A stretch of DNA of 7,316 nt from Comamonadaceae bacterium (GCA_947460065.1 CANHGF010000120.1:1-7316), one strand, 5' to 3'. Positions 1-5,607 are shown, counted from the first letter of the stretch. Numbers and translations: made by a program. Notes: generated by a model from the sequence alone, not told the origin.

Positions 1-1001
1 AAGTAGCCGGTGTCCACACAGATGCGCTTGGTGCCCAGGGGATGGTCGGTGGGGCACAGCGACTCGGCCACTACCGGATCCTTCACGGTGCGGCGTATGC
101 GAGCCCGCACAAATTCGGAGATGGTGTCGTTGGCCGCTTTGTTGACCGACAGGTCATTGAAGGAGTGAACGAAGTTGACGCCGCCCTTGTTCCAGCGCCG
201 CTCAAACTCGCGCTCGCGCTCGGACTCGCTCACATCGAAAGCGCCCTTGTCACTGAATTCGTAAAGCGTGCCGACCTCGCGGGCGCGAGCGCGGTGCTCG
301 CGATAGACCGCCTTGAAAGCCTGCTGCTCCTCGTCGCCCAGTTGCCGGTTCCAGGCCGGGATCGAAAAATTGGCCGTGCGCTGAAACACAGTGAGCGCCG
401 CCGCTTGCTTGGCCAACTGTGGAATCGCCTGTATGCCAGAAGAGCCAGTGCCAATCACACCGACGCGCAGCCCCGAGAAATCGACGCCCTCATGGGGCCA
501 TTGCCCAGTATGGTGTATGGCCCCTTTGAAGTCGCCAATGCCAGGAATGTCGGGCAGGCGCGGCACCGACAGGGCGCCGGTGGCCATGATGCAGTGCGGC
601 GCGGAAAACTGACGGCCGTCCTCAGTGCTCAAGAGCCAGAACTGAGCAGCTTCATCAAAGACTGCCGAGGCCACCCGGGTGTTCAGGCGCAGATCGCGCC
701 GCAAATCAAAACGGTCGGCCACATGCTGGATGTAGCGCAGGATTTCCGGCTGGGCGGCATAACGCTCGCTCCACTGCCACTCCTGCTCTAGCTGCTCGTC
801 AAAGGAATAGGAGTATTGAAGGCTTTCGACATCGCAGCGTGCGCCGGGATAGCGGTTCCAGTACCAGACCCCGCCCACATCGGCGGCCGCGTCAAGCACC
901 GCCACCTTGCGCCCCATGCCGCGCAAGGTATGCAAGGCATGCAGGCCGGCAAAGCCAGCGCCGATGACCAGTACATCGAAGGGCTCAACCGATAGGCTCA
1001 C
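1..1001 (-). CDS. Type I Baeyer-Villiger monooxygenase (flavoprotein), C-terminus beyond window
   Basis: This enzyme would use FAD, NADPH and O2 to insert an oxygen next to a carbonyl, turning a ketone into an ester or a cyclic ketone into a lactone in the cytoplasm. The 333 visible residues show the FAD Rossmann motif GAGFAG (14-19), the family motif GGVWYWNRYPGARCD (43-57), the BVMO fingerprint FKGAIHHTGQWP (158-169, with F158, G160, H164, W168 and P169 all present) and the NADPH Rossmann motif GTGSSG (184-189). KR at 325-326 in GTKRICVDTGY matches the active-site arginine region of cyclohexanone monooxygenase; D57 matches its active-site aspartate. Family members run about 520-550 residues, so some 200 residues are missing at the left edge. 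The start is a GTG whose GTGA overlaps the stop of the upstream SDR gene, implying translational coupling; no ATG occurs before the FAD motif. The family is certain; the substrate cannot be read from the sequence. Confidence 0.95.
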   Translation of the reverse strand, partial: MSLSVEPFDVLVIGAGFAGLHALHTLRGMGRKVAVLDAAADVGGVWYWNRYPGARCDVESLQYSYSFDEQLEQEWQWSERYAAQPEILRYIQHVADRFDLRRDLRLNTRVASAVFDEAAQFWLLSTEDGRQFSAPHCIMATGALSVPRLPDIPGIGDFKGAIHHTGQWPHEGVDFSGLRVGVIGTGSSGIQAIPQLAKQAAALTVFQRTANFSIPAWNRQLGDEEQQAFKAVYREHRARAREVGTLYEFSDKGAFDVSESEREREFERRWNKGGVNFVHSFNDLSVNKAANDTISEFVRARIRRTVKDPVVAESLCPTDHPLGTKRICVDTGY

Positions 1002-1738
1002 AATGCGCAGCCCCCATCGACAGCCAACTCCGAGCCCGTCATGTAGCGCGCCTCATCGCTGAGCAAAAAACACACCACATTAGCCACTTCGTCCGGGCTG
1101 CCCAAGCGCCCCATCGGTATCTGGTTGATACGCGCCTGGTTCTGCTCTGGAGTGCGCACACTGAGCATATCGGTATCGATCGGGCCGGGGTGTACCGAAT
1201 TGACCCGGATCTTGCGCCCGACCAATTCCAGGGCGGCGGCCTTGGTCATGCCTCGCACCGCCCACTTGGTGGCGGTATAGGCGATCGCATTGGGCGCACT
1301 GCGCAAACCCACTGTCGAGGAGATATTAACGATGGCGCCCTCACCGGTTCGCTCGAGCGCCGGCACCACGCTGCGCATGCCCAAAAACACGCCAGTCTGG
1401 TTGATGCGCACATGCCGTTCGAACTGCTCAAGGCCGTCCTGGGCCTGCAGCGGCACGGGCGCATAGACGCCGGCGTTATTGACCAGGCCGTGTACAGGTC
1501 CGAGCGCCTGGGCAGCAGCCACCGCCCGCTGCCAATCCTCTGGGCTGGTGACATCCAGCGGCAGGTAAGCCGCCCGCGGCCCCAGTTCAGCCACCAGCGC
1601 CCGGCCAGCATCGTGCAGCACATCGCCGACCAGTACCGACCCACCCTCGGCCACGATACGGCGGGCCTGGGCAGCACCCAGCCCCCGCGCCGCCCCACTG
1701 AGCAGGTACACCCGCCCCTCAAAACGTTTTGCAAACAT
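998..1738 (-). CDS. Short-chain dehydrogenase/reductase, probable NAD-dependent secondary alcohol dehydrogenase
   Basis: A 246-residue classical SDR, the normal length for the family. It shows the cofactor motif SGAARGLG (14-21), D39 after the second strand (which favours NAD over NADP), D62, NNAG (87-90), N113, the catalytic S141-Y154-K158 (Tyr-x3-Lys with Ser 13 residues before Tyr), and the late PG (184-185) and MTG (233-235) motifs. The ATG at 1738 is preferred over one at 1798 because AGGGGAG lies 4 bases upstream and the protein then begins just before the first strand; the 20 extra residues of the longer form are Arg-rich and unlike SDRs. It is first in an operon with the BVMO and overlaps it by 4 bases. 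By analogy with cyclopentanol and cyclohexanol pathways (an SDR feeding a BVMO), it probably oxidises the alcohol to the ketone used by the BVMO. That role is inferred; the SDR call is firm. Confidence 0.94.
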   Translation of the reverse strand: MFAKRFEGRVYLLSGAARGLGAAQARRIVAEGGSVLVGDVLHDAGRALVAELGPRAAYLPLDVTSPEDWQRAVAAAQALGPVHGLVNNAGVYAPVPLQAQDGLEQFERHVRINQTGVFLGMRSVVPALERTGEGAIVNISSTVGLRSAPNAIAYTATKWAVRGMTKAAALELVGRKIRVNSVHPGPIDTDMLSVRTPEQNQARINQIPMGRLGSPDEVANVVCFLLSDEARYMTGSELAVDGGCAL

Positions 1739-1761
1739 ATTGCTCCCCTGCGCCGCCCAGC

Positions 1762-1789
1762 GGGCCCTGCGTCTGTCGCGCAGGGGCCC
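1762..1789 (-). promoter_or_regulatory. GC-rich hairpin in the SDR mRNA leader, competing with a hairpin that covers the Shine-Dalgarno
   Basis: On the + strand, CCCTGCG (1765-1771) and CGCAGGG (1779-1785) form a 7-bp stem around a 7-base loop. It extends by three G-C pairs (1762-1764 with 1787-1789) after one bulged base. The same segment, GCGCAGGGG (1778-1786), is also perfectly complementary over 9 bases to CCCCTGCGC (1745-1753), which in the mRNA holds the SD of the SDR gene. The two pairings exclude each other. The complementarity is seen; use as a switch is inference. Confidence 0.5.
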
Positions 1790-1817
1790 CACAGGCATCT
1801 CTCCTCATCCCGCCCTA

Positions 1818-1855
1818 TTTTCGAATTTCGGAAAACTTTTCTTGGTTTCGGAATA
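1818..1855. promoter_or_regulatory. Repeated TTTCGGAA boxes, candidate operator of the SDR-BVMO operon
   Basis: TTTCGGAA occurs at 1826-1833 and 1846-1853, exactly 20 bp apart (about two helical turns). A related TTTTCGAA lies at 1818-1825, so that 1818-1835 is an imperfect dyad with TTTTC and GAAAA ends. The boxes lie just downstream of the predicted transcription start, a usual place for a repressor. A related TTTCGAAAA is found at 2439-2447, upstream of the 156-residue gene. The binding protein is unknown; TetR and IclR families are both possible. Confidence 0.4.
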
Positions 1856-1863
1856 TGAGAAGC

Positions 1864-1892
1864 AGTATAGGACCAAGGACGGGCAGCGCAAA
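1864..1892 (-). promoter_or_regulatory. Probable promoter of the SDR-BVMO operon
   Basis: Reading the minus strand, TATACT (1869-1864) matches the sigma-70 -10 consensus at five of six bases. A weak -35, TTTGCG (1892-1887, three of six), sits 17 bases upstream. Transcription would start near 1857, giving a leader of about 120 bases before the SDR ATG. CTTGGT (1841-1846) and ACCAAG (1872-1877) form a dyad bracketing the -10 and start. The -10 is good and the -35 poor, which would suit an activated promoter. Confidence 0.4.
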
Positions 1893-1954
1893 GGGCGGGT
1901 AAGCGCTCAGGCGACAGTGCAATACCCTCGCGGCCGACCACCCGTCTCAAGCGC

Positions 1955-2425
1955 TCATGGGGCTCGACAGCGCGCCAGACAGGCGCTCAGAGTCAAGGGC
2001 GTCTGAGCCAGCCGCCAGCGTCCGTCGAAGACCGTCGCCGCGAACTCCGCCACCTGGTCCAAGGCCGGCACCACCTCGGCCTGCCAACGTCGGCGATCGT
2101 CGCCTTCGTGGCCACGAACCAATTGAGCCAAGGCCAGCCCGATACTGGCCAGACTTTCGCCAATGATGAAATCGAGCGAACTGCCGCCGTAGTAGCCCGG
2201 ATCCAACTCGAAAGCCAGCAGCAGCGCATAGGCCATCGACTCCGACCCCTGCTCGCCGGCCCCATGCCAGAGCGTGGCACCGCGCGCCAGAGCTACGCTC
2301 ACCCGCTCCTGCTCAGCCAGCAACTGCTCAAAAGAAACCTGGCCCAGGAGCACACCAACCCGCGCGACCAGGGCGCCGTGAAGCAACCGGCGGATCGCTG
2401 GACGAGACAATTTAGCCACAAGCAT
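1955..2425 (-). CDS. Hypothetical protein, 156 residues
   Basis: I do not recognise this protein. It has no signal peptide or convincing membrane segment. Residues 9-35 look like an amphipathic helix, with a basic start and a LLHGALVARVGVLLGQ stretch. The middle has a distinctive LDPGYYGGSSLDFIIGE segment (74-90), and the C-terminus carries C149 and C153. The ATG at 2425 is chosen because AAGGGAAGGA directly precedes it, and upstream codons run through the intergenic region; a GTG two codons later is a weaker alternative. It is divergent from the aminotransferase (136-bp gap) and followed on its own strand, 217 bases on, by the SDR-BVMO operon, which has its own promoter signal. Coding is supported by the RBS and by the frame remaining open with GC-rich third positions. 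Function unknown. Confidence 0.72.
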   Translation of the reverse strand: MLVAKLSRPAIRRLLHGALVARVGVLLGQVSFEQLLAEQERVSVALARGATLWHGAGEQGSESMAYALLLAFELDPGYYGGSSLDFIIGESLASIGLALAQLVRGHEGDDRRRWQAEVVPALDQVAEFAATVFDGRWRLAQTPLTLSACLARCRAP

Positions 2426-2473
2426 TCCTTCCCTTATCTTTCGAAAACGCACAGTGTGACCCAAAAAAGGCAC

Positions 2474-2515
2474 CCCGCCCGTTGCCAGGCCAGCAACCCC
2501 TGCCAGGCGGGCGGG
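2474..2515. repeat. Inverted repeat with internal direct repeat between divergent genes
   Basis: CCCGCCCG (2474-2481) and CGGGCGGG (2508-2515) are perfect 8-bp inverted arms separated by 26 bases. TGCCAGGC occurs twice in direct orientation (2483-2490 and 2501-2508), 18 bases apart. The element lies upstream of the aminotransferase ATG, in its leader or promoter. It could be a leader hairpin or a protein site; in such GC-rich DNA chance is also possible. Confidence 0.3.
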
Positions 2516-2561
2516 CGGCGCATAGGCTAAGCTCTGGCCCTGCAACCCTTTTGGAGACACC

Positions 2562-3689
2562 ATGCCCGGACTTTTACCCCTGATCGACCCGGACGGACTG
2601 CTGGAATTTTCGGTGGTCTACACCGACCGCTCCCTCAACCACATGTCGCAGCGCTTTCAAGGCGTCATGCGTGATATTTCCCGCATGCTCAAAGAGGTCT
2701 ACCAGGCCCATTCGGTGGCCCTGGTACCCGGCAGCGGCACCTTCGGCATGGAATCGGTAGCCCGGCAGTTTGCCAGCGGCAAGCATGTGATGGTGGTGCG
2801 CAATGGCTGGTTCAGCTACCGCTGGACGCAGATTTTCGATATGGGTCAGATCCCGGCCAGCCACACCGTCATGAAGGCGCGCCGCATCAGCGAAGGCTCA
2901 CAGGCGGCCTGGGCGCCAGCGCCCATCGATGAGGTGACCGCCGCCATCGCCCGCGAAAAGCCTGCCCTGGTGTTTGCGCCGCATGTGGAGACTTCGGCCG
3001 GCATGATGCTGCCCGACGGCTATCTGCGCGCCTTGGCCGACGCGGTGCATGCCCATGGCGGCCTGCTGGTGCTCGACTGCATTGCCTCCGGTGCGATGTG
3101 GGTGGACATGCGGGCCACGGGCGTCGACATCCTGATTTCAGCGCCCCAAAAAGGCTGGAGCAGCTCGCCCTGCTGCGCGATGGTGATGCTCAGCGAACGG
3201 GCCCGCCAGGCCATCGACCAGACCCAGAGCACCACCTTTGCGATGGACCTGCGCAAGTGGCTGCAGGTCATGGAGACCTACGAGGCCGGCGGCCATGTCT
3301 ACCACACCACGCTGCCTACCGACGCACTGGTGCGCCTGCGCGAGGTGATGCTGGAAACCGAGGCTTATGGCTTTGCCAAGGTGCGCCAGGAACAAATTGA
3401 ACTGGGCCGCCAGGTCAGACAGTTGCTGCTCCAGGGGGGCTACCCCAGCGTGGCCGCACCCGGCTTCGAGGCGCCGGGCGTGGTGGTCAGTTACACCACC
3501 GACGCCGACATCCAGTCCAGCAAGAAATTCATCGCGGCGGGCCTTCAGACCGCTGCCGGCGTGCCCCTGCAGTGCGACGAGCCGGCAGACTTTCGCACCT
3601 TCCGCATCGGCCTGTTCGGACTGGAGAAGTGGCACCATGTGGAGAGAACCGTGGGCCATCTGCGGGCAGCGTTGGCGCGTGTGCAGTAA
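2562..3689 (+). CDS. Class V PLP-dependent aminotransferase (alanine-glyoxylate / serine-pyruvate type)
   Basis: A 375-residue fold-type I PLP enzyme of the alanine-glyoxylate/serine-pyruvate aminotransferase group, a normal length. Visible features are the cofactor-phosphate loop PGSGTFGME (56-64), ETSAG (143-147), the PLP-ring aspartate in VLDCIASG (D172), the Schiff-base lysine in SAPQKGWSSSP (K197) and a C-terminal substrate-side segment FRTFRIGLFGLEKW (344-357) with R345 and R348. It would transfer an amino group between a small amino acid (Ala, Ser or Gly) and a 2-oxo acid such as glyoxylate or pyruvate in the cytoplasm. The ATG at 2562 has GGAG 5 bases upstream. It appears to be a single-gene unit: a hairpin follows the stop, and the gene before it is divergent. 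Which amino donor and acceptor it uses cannot be decided here, and a link to the oxygenase operon is not evident. Confidence 0.93.
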   Translation: MPGLLPLIDPDGLLEFSVVYTDRSLNHMSQRFQGVMRDISRMLKEVYQAHSVALVPGSGTFGMESVARQFASGKHVMVVRNGWFSYRWTQIFDMGQIPASHTVMKARRISEGSQAAWAPAPIDEVTAAIAREKPALVFAPHVETSAGMMLPDGYLRALADAVHAHGGLLVLDCIASGAMWVDMRATGVDILISAPQKGWSSSPCCAMVMLSERARQAIDQTQSTTFAMDLRKWLQVMETYEAGGHVYHTTLPTDALVRLREVMLETEAYGFAKVRQEQIELGRQVRQLLLQGGYPSVAAPGFEAPGVVVSYTTDADIQSSKKFIAAGLQTAAGVPLQCDEPADFRTFRIGLFGLEKWHHVERTVGHLRAALARVQ

Positions 3690-3695
3690 TTCCAA

Positions 3696-3715
3696 AGCCT
3701 GATGGCAGTCAGGCT
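3696..3715 (+). terminator. Stem-loop after the aminotransferase gene
   Basis: AGCCTGA (3696-3702) and TCAGGCT (3709-3715) form a perfect 7-bp stem with a 6-base loop, starting 6 bases after the stop codon. No T-run follows, so it is a weak intrinsic terminator at best; it may instead protect the 3' end. Confidence 0.45.
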
Positions 3716-3881
3716 GCGTGACGATCAATTGACACTTCTGGCTGAGATTATTTTTCTGCCGATAAACCCTCTGGCACTTTCCAGATTCTGGCTGTAGAGT
3801 AGCCCGCAGAAGATCAATCCAACAAAAGTGGCGCCGGGCAAGTGACTTGCAACGGCGTCCCAACAGGGCAGGAGGTTTGGC

Positions 3882-4271
3882 ATGCCGCCAGAACGGCTAC
3901 CCAAGCACATCACGCAAGAGTTGCTGCGTGCGCTACATGCGCCCGACGAGCGGCTGCCTCGCTACACCATCGTGTGGAGCGAGGGGGATGTGCACATGGA
4001 GGTGAGCTACCTCACCGACGAGCAGCAGCAGCAGCGCCTGGTGGCGCAGTTGACCGAGTTGCGCGAGCGGGTGGAAGACGGGGAATTCATCGATGGCGTC
4101 AAATGGACCATCTTCTTTCCCGAGCGCCCGGACGGCAGCCACGGTGAGCCCTTGATTCTGGGTCACCCCAGCCCAGAAAACATACGCTGCGCCATTGAAA
4201 AGGTACAGGCCCAGCGAGAAGGCCTGGAGTCGGTAGAGCGCGCACGGCGATCATCCAGGCGCCAGGATTGA
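3882..4271 (+). CDS. Hypothetical protein, 129 residues
   Basis: I do not recognise this small protein. It is hydrophilic, with no signal peptide or membrane segment. An early part (7-33) with PKHITQELLRAL is followed by a predicted helix with coiled-coil character, TDEQQQQRLVAQLTELRERVED (45-66), then DGVKWTIFFPERPDG (71-85), and a charged, basic C-terminal tail (REGLESVERARRSSRRQD). The start is well supported: AGGAGG lies 7 bases before the ATG at 3882. It stands alone, 192 bases after the aminotransferase and 425 bases before the TetR gene, all in the same direction. A perfect -35 TTGACA (3729-3734) occurs upstream, but no good -10 sits at the right distance. Coding is likely from the RBS and codon use; the function is unknown. 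Confidence 0.7.
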   Translation: MPPERLPKHITQELLRALHAPDERLPRYTIVWSEGDVHMEVSYLTDEQQQQRLVAQLTELRERVEDGEFIDGVKWTIFFPERPDGSHGEPLILGHPSPENIRCAIEKVQAQREGLESVERARRSSRRQD

Positions 4272-4696
4272 GCTGATCCGTATGCTCACTGGGGAGCGCT
4301 GGATTGACTTCCTCGCCTGCGCCCGAGCCAGACGCTGCAGGAACCCCACCGCACCTTGCCTGCAAACCCCGCAGCAGGGGGCGGGCGCACACCAAGCCGC
4401 TACAAAATAAAATTGCCCGTCGACGCATCGGCCAGTCAGGTACACATACCGCTGAGATAATTTATTATTCTGCAAGGTATGAGTGGTGCATTGATCGGCG
4501 CTTGCATGCGTAACTCACGTTTTGCATCGTCGGCAGACGTCAGAGCCCGGATTAGCCAGCCTAAAGGCAACCCTTCCGCCGAATTCCCGTCTGCTCGCCC
4601 CTCAGAACTGGCATCAGGCCTGACCCAACGTGCGCCATCAAAATTGGCCAACCGTTGTCAGAAAAAAACAAAATGAAAAATAAGGACGAGCTCATC
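4272..4696. other. 425-base gap before the TetR gene
   Basis: No convincing gene is seen on either strand. The left part (4336-4364) has a 6-bp inverted repeat TGCAGG/CCTGCA with a 17-base loop, too weak to call a terminator. The middle (4401-4484) is markedly AT-rich for this window and holds the dyad described separately. A 65-codon frame (4479-4676) ends in ATGA, overlapping a possible alternative TetR start at 4673, but its only SD (AAGG) is 1 base from its ATG, so I do not call it. Confidence 0.6.
4439..4484. promoter_or_regulatory. AT-rich nested dyad with candidate -10, probable promoter/operator of the TetR gene
   Basis: Around a common centre near 4463 lie ATAAT-TT-ATTAT (4457-4468) and, outside it, CATACC (4445-4450) paired with GGTATG (4476-4481). 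Two further matching bases on each side (AC at 4442-4443, GT at 4483-4484) widen the dyad. GGTA-CACA-TACC (4439-4450) is a second small palindrome. TATTAT (4463-4468) matches the -10 consensus at five of six bases; GGTACA (4439-4444, three of six) is 18 bases upstream. The TetR ATG is some 215 bases downstream, so the leader would be long. Autoregulation is inference. Confidence 0.45.
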
Positions 4697-5410
4697 ATGG
4701 CAACACGCTCCAGCGACAAAACTGCAGGCAGCACGACGCCCAGACGCAAGCTGCCATCGGCGGTGCAGTCGCTGCGTGACGATGTGATGAATCTCAAACG
4801 GGATCGCATTCTGTACGAGGCCGGCGAACTGTTCTACCAACGCGGCTATCTGCAGTCGACCGTCAATGAACTGGCCGAGCGGCTGGGCGCGACCAAGCCC
4901 TTTGTCTACTACCACTTCCAGTCCAAGGCTGACCTGCTGATCGAAATCTGCGAGCGTGGCACCAGCGATGCCCTGGCCGCAACAGAGCAAGCCCTTTCCA
5001 TGGGCGGCAGCCCCTTGCAGCGGTTCGAATCCCTGGTGCGCGAATTCACCCGAGTAGCCCTTAAAAACCACCAATTTGTGGCCATTTACTTCCGCGAAGA
5101 ATTCAACCTGCCACCGGCGGCCACCGAGCGCATCAACGCCATGCGAAAAACCATCAATTCGCGCCTGCGCAACCTGCTGGCCGAAGGGGTGGCGTCTGGC
5201 GACTTTGAGATCGGCGATCCAGGCATGAGCGCCCTGGTGATCGCAGGCATGTCCAGCTATGCTTTTGCCTGGTACCGCGACAAAGGACGGTTGGACCTAG
5301 AGCATGTGACCGAGCACATCGTACAAATGGCGCTCAAACTGGTGCGCAAGCCGGGCCCATCGAGCTTGACCACCGTAGACAACGAACCGCCAAGCCCTGC
5401 AGGCAGTTAA
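4697..5410 (+). CDS. TetR/AcrR-family transcriptional regulator
   Basis: A 237-residue TetR-type regulator, probably a dimeric repressor released by a small ligand. The N-terminal DNA-binding domain is clear at about 35-84: KRDRILYEAGELFYQRGY, then STVNELAERLGATKPFVYYHF with the turn and recognition helix, then QSKADLLIEI. It is preceded by a polar 30-residue tail. The rest (85-217) is helical ligand-binding and dimerisation sequence with no recognisable specificity. I chose the ATG at 4697 because AAGGA lies 10 bases upstream; a TTG at 4655 and an ATG at 4673 are in frame but have no SD. It is followed by a hairpin and then, in the same direction, by the TRAP operon 296 bases on, so the TRAP operon is its most likely target. 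Dyads at 4439-4484 and 5551-5607 are candidate binding sites. Family firm; target and ligand inferred. Confidence 0.93.
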   Translation: MATRSSDKTAGSTTPRRKLPSAVQSLRDDVMNLKRDRILYEAGELFYQRGYLQSTVNELAERLGATKPFVYYHFQSKADLLIEICERGTSDALAATEQALSMGGSPLQRFESLVREFTRVALKNHQFVAIYFREEFNLPPAATERINAMRKTINSRLRNLLAEGVASGDFEIGDPGMSALVIAGMSSYAFAWYRDKGRLDLEHVTEHIVQMALKLVRKPGPSSLTTVDNEPPSPAGS

Positions 5411-5491
5411 GGCGCACCAAGGCCAGATAGCCAGTACAGAGCGACGCCGACGCCGGCCAAACGCGCACTGGACTGACAAAAAATCACCGGT

Positions 5492-5513
5492 GCACAGCCT
5501 AGCCAGGCTGTGC
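5492..5513 (+). terminator. Perfect stem-loop after the TetR gene
   Basis: GCACAGCCT (5492-5500) and AGGCTGTGC (5505-5513) form a 9-bp perfect stem with a 4-base loop (AGCC), 81 bases after the TetR stop. No T-run follows on the + strand. It probably ends or protects the TetR transcript and separates it from the TRAP promoter. Confidence 0.55.
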
Positions 5514-5550
5514 CGCAAGTGACTCATCAAGGCAACCCCTCGGGAAAACC

Positions 5551-5587
5551 ATGACCTGTGGGTATTTTCATCCTACCCACAAGTCAT
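5551..5587. promoter_or_regulatory. 37-bp dyad upstream of the TRAP operon, candidate operator
   Basis: The left arm ATGACCTGTGGGTA (5551-5564) and the right arm TACCCACAAGTCAT (5574-5587) are complementary at 13 of 14 positions around a 9-base centre. It is the longest inverted repeat in the window. It lies in the gap between the TetR gene and dctP and overlaps the proposed -35 of dctP, as expected for a repressor site. It could also fold as an RNA hairpin if transcription begins further upstream. Confidence 0.55.
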
Positions 5588-5607
5588 CTAGTATGTACCC
5601 GCTGGTA
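5565..5607 (+). promoter_or_regulatory. Probable TRAP operon promoter with second small dyad
   Basis: TTTTCA (5565-5570, four of six -35 bases) and TAGTAT (5589-5594, four of six -10 bases) are 18 bases apart, giving a start near 5601. TACC-CGCT-GGTA (5596-5607) is a palindrome sitting on that start. Its TACCC begins 22 bp after the TACCC of the larger dyad, about two helical turns. The promoter call rests on modest consensus matches and on position. Confidence 0.35.

Noticed and set aside
42..791. Long + strand open frame of 249 codons
   Set aside because: It is antisense to the BVMO, whose family motifs are all on the minus strand; the + frame shows no family features.
1739..1798. Longer SDR start at 1798
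   Set aside because: Adds 20 Arg-rich residues encoded by the leader hairpin and ignores the strong SD before 1738.
1190..1858. Open frame of 222 codons on + strand
   Set aside because: Antisense to the SDR gene and its leader; low-complexity His/Arg/Gln-rich product typical of a GC-rich shadow frame.
3771..3788. Sigma-54 promoter resembling TGGCAC-N5-TTGC
   Set aside because: The -24 TGGCAC is present, but the -12 GC is missing at the required spacing.
3138..3863. Open frame of 241 codons on the minus strand
   Set aside because: Antisense to the aminotransferase, whose catalytic motifs are intact; no good RBS or recognisable motif.
4336..4385. Terminator after the 129-residue gene
   Set aside because: Only short interrupted stems (TGCAGG/CCTGCA with a 17-base loop, CCCC/GGGG) and no T-run.
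4655..4696. Earlier TetR starts (TTG at 4655, ATG at 4673)
   Set aside because: Neither has an SD; the ATG at 4697 has AAGGA at an acceptable distance.
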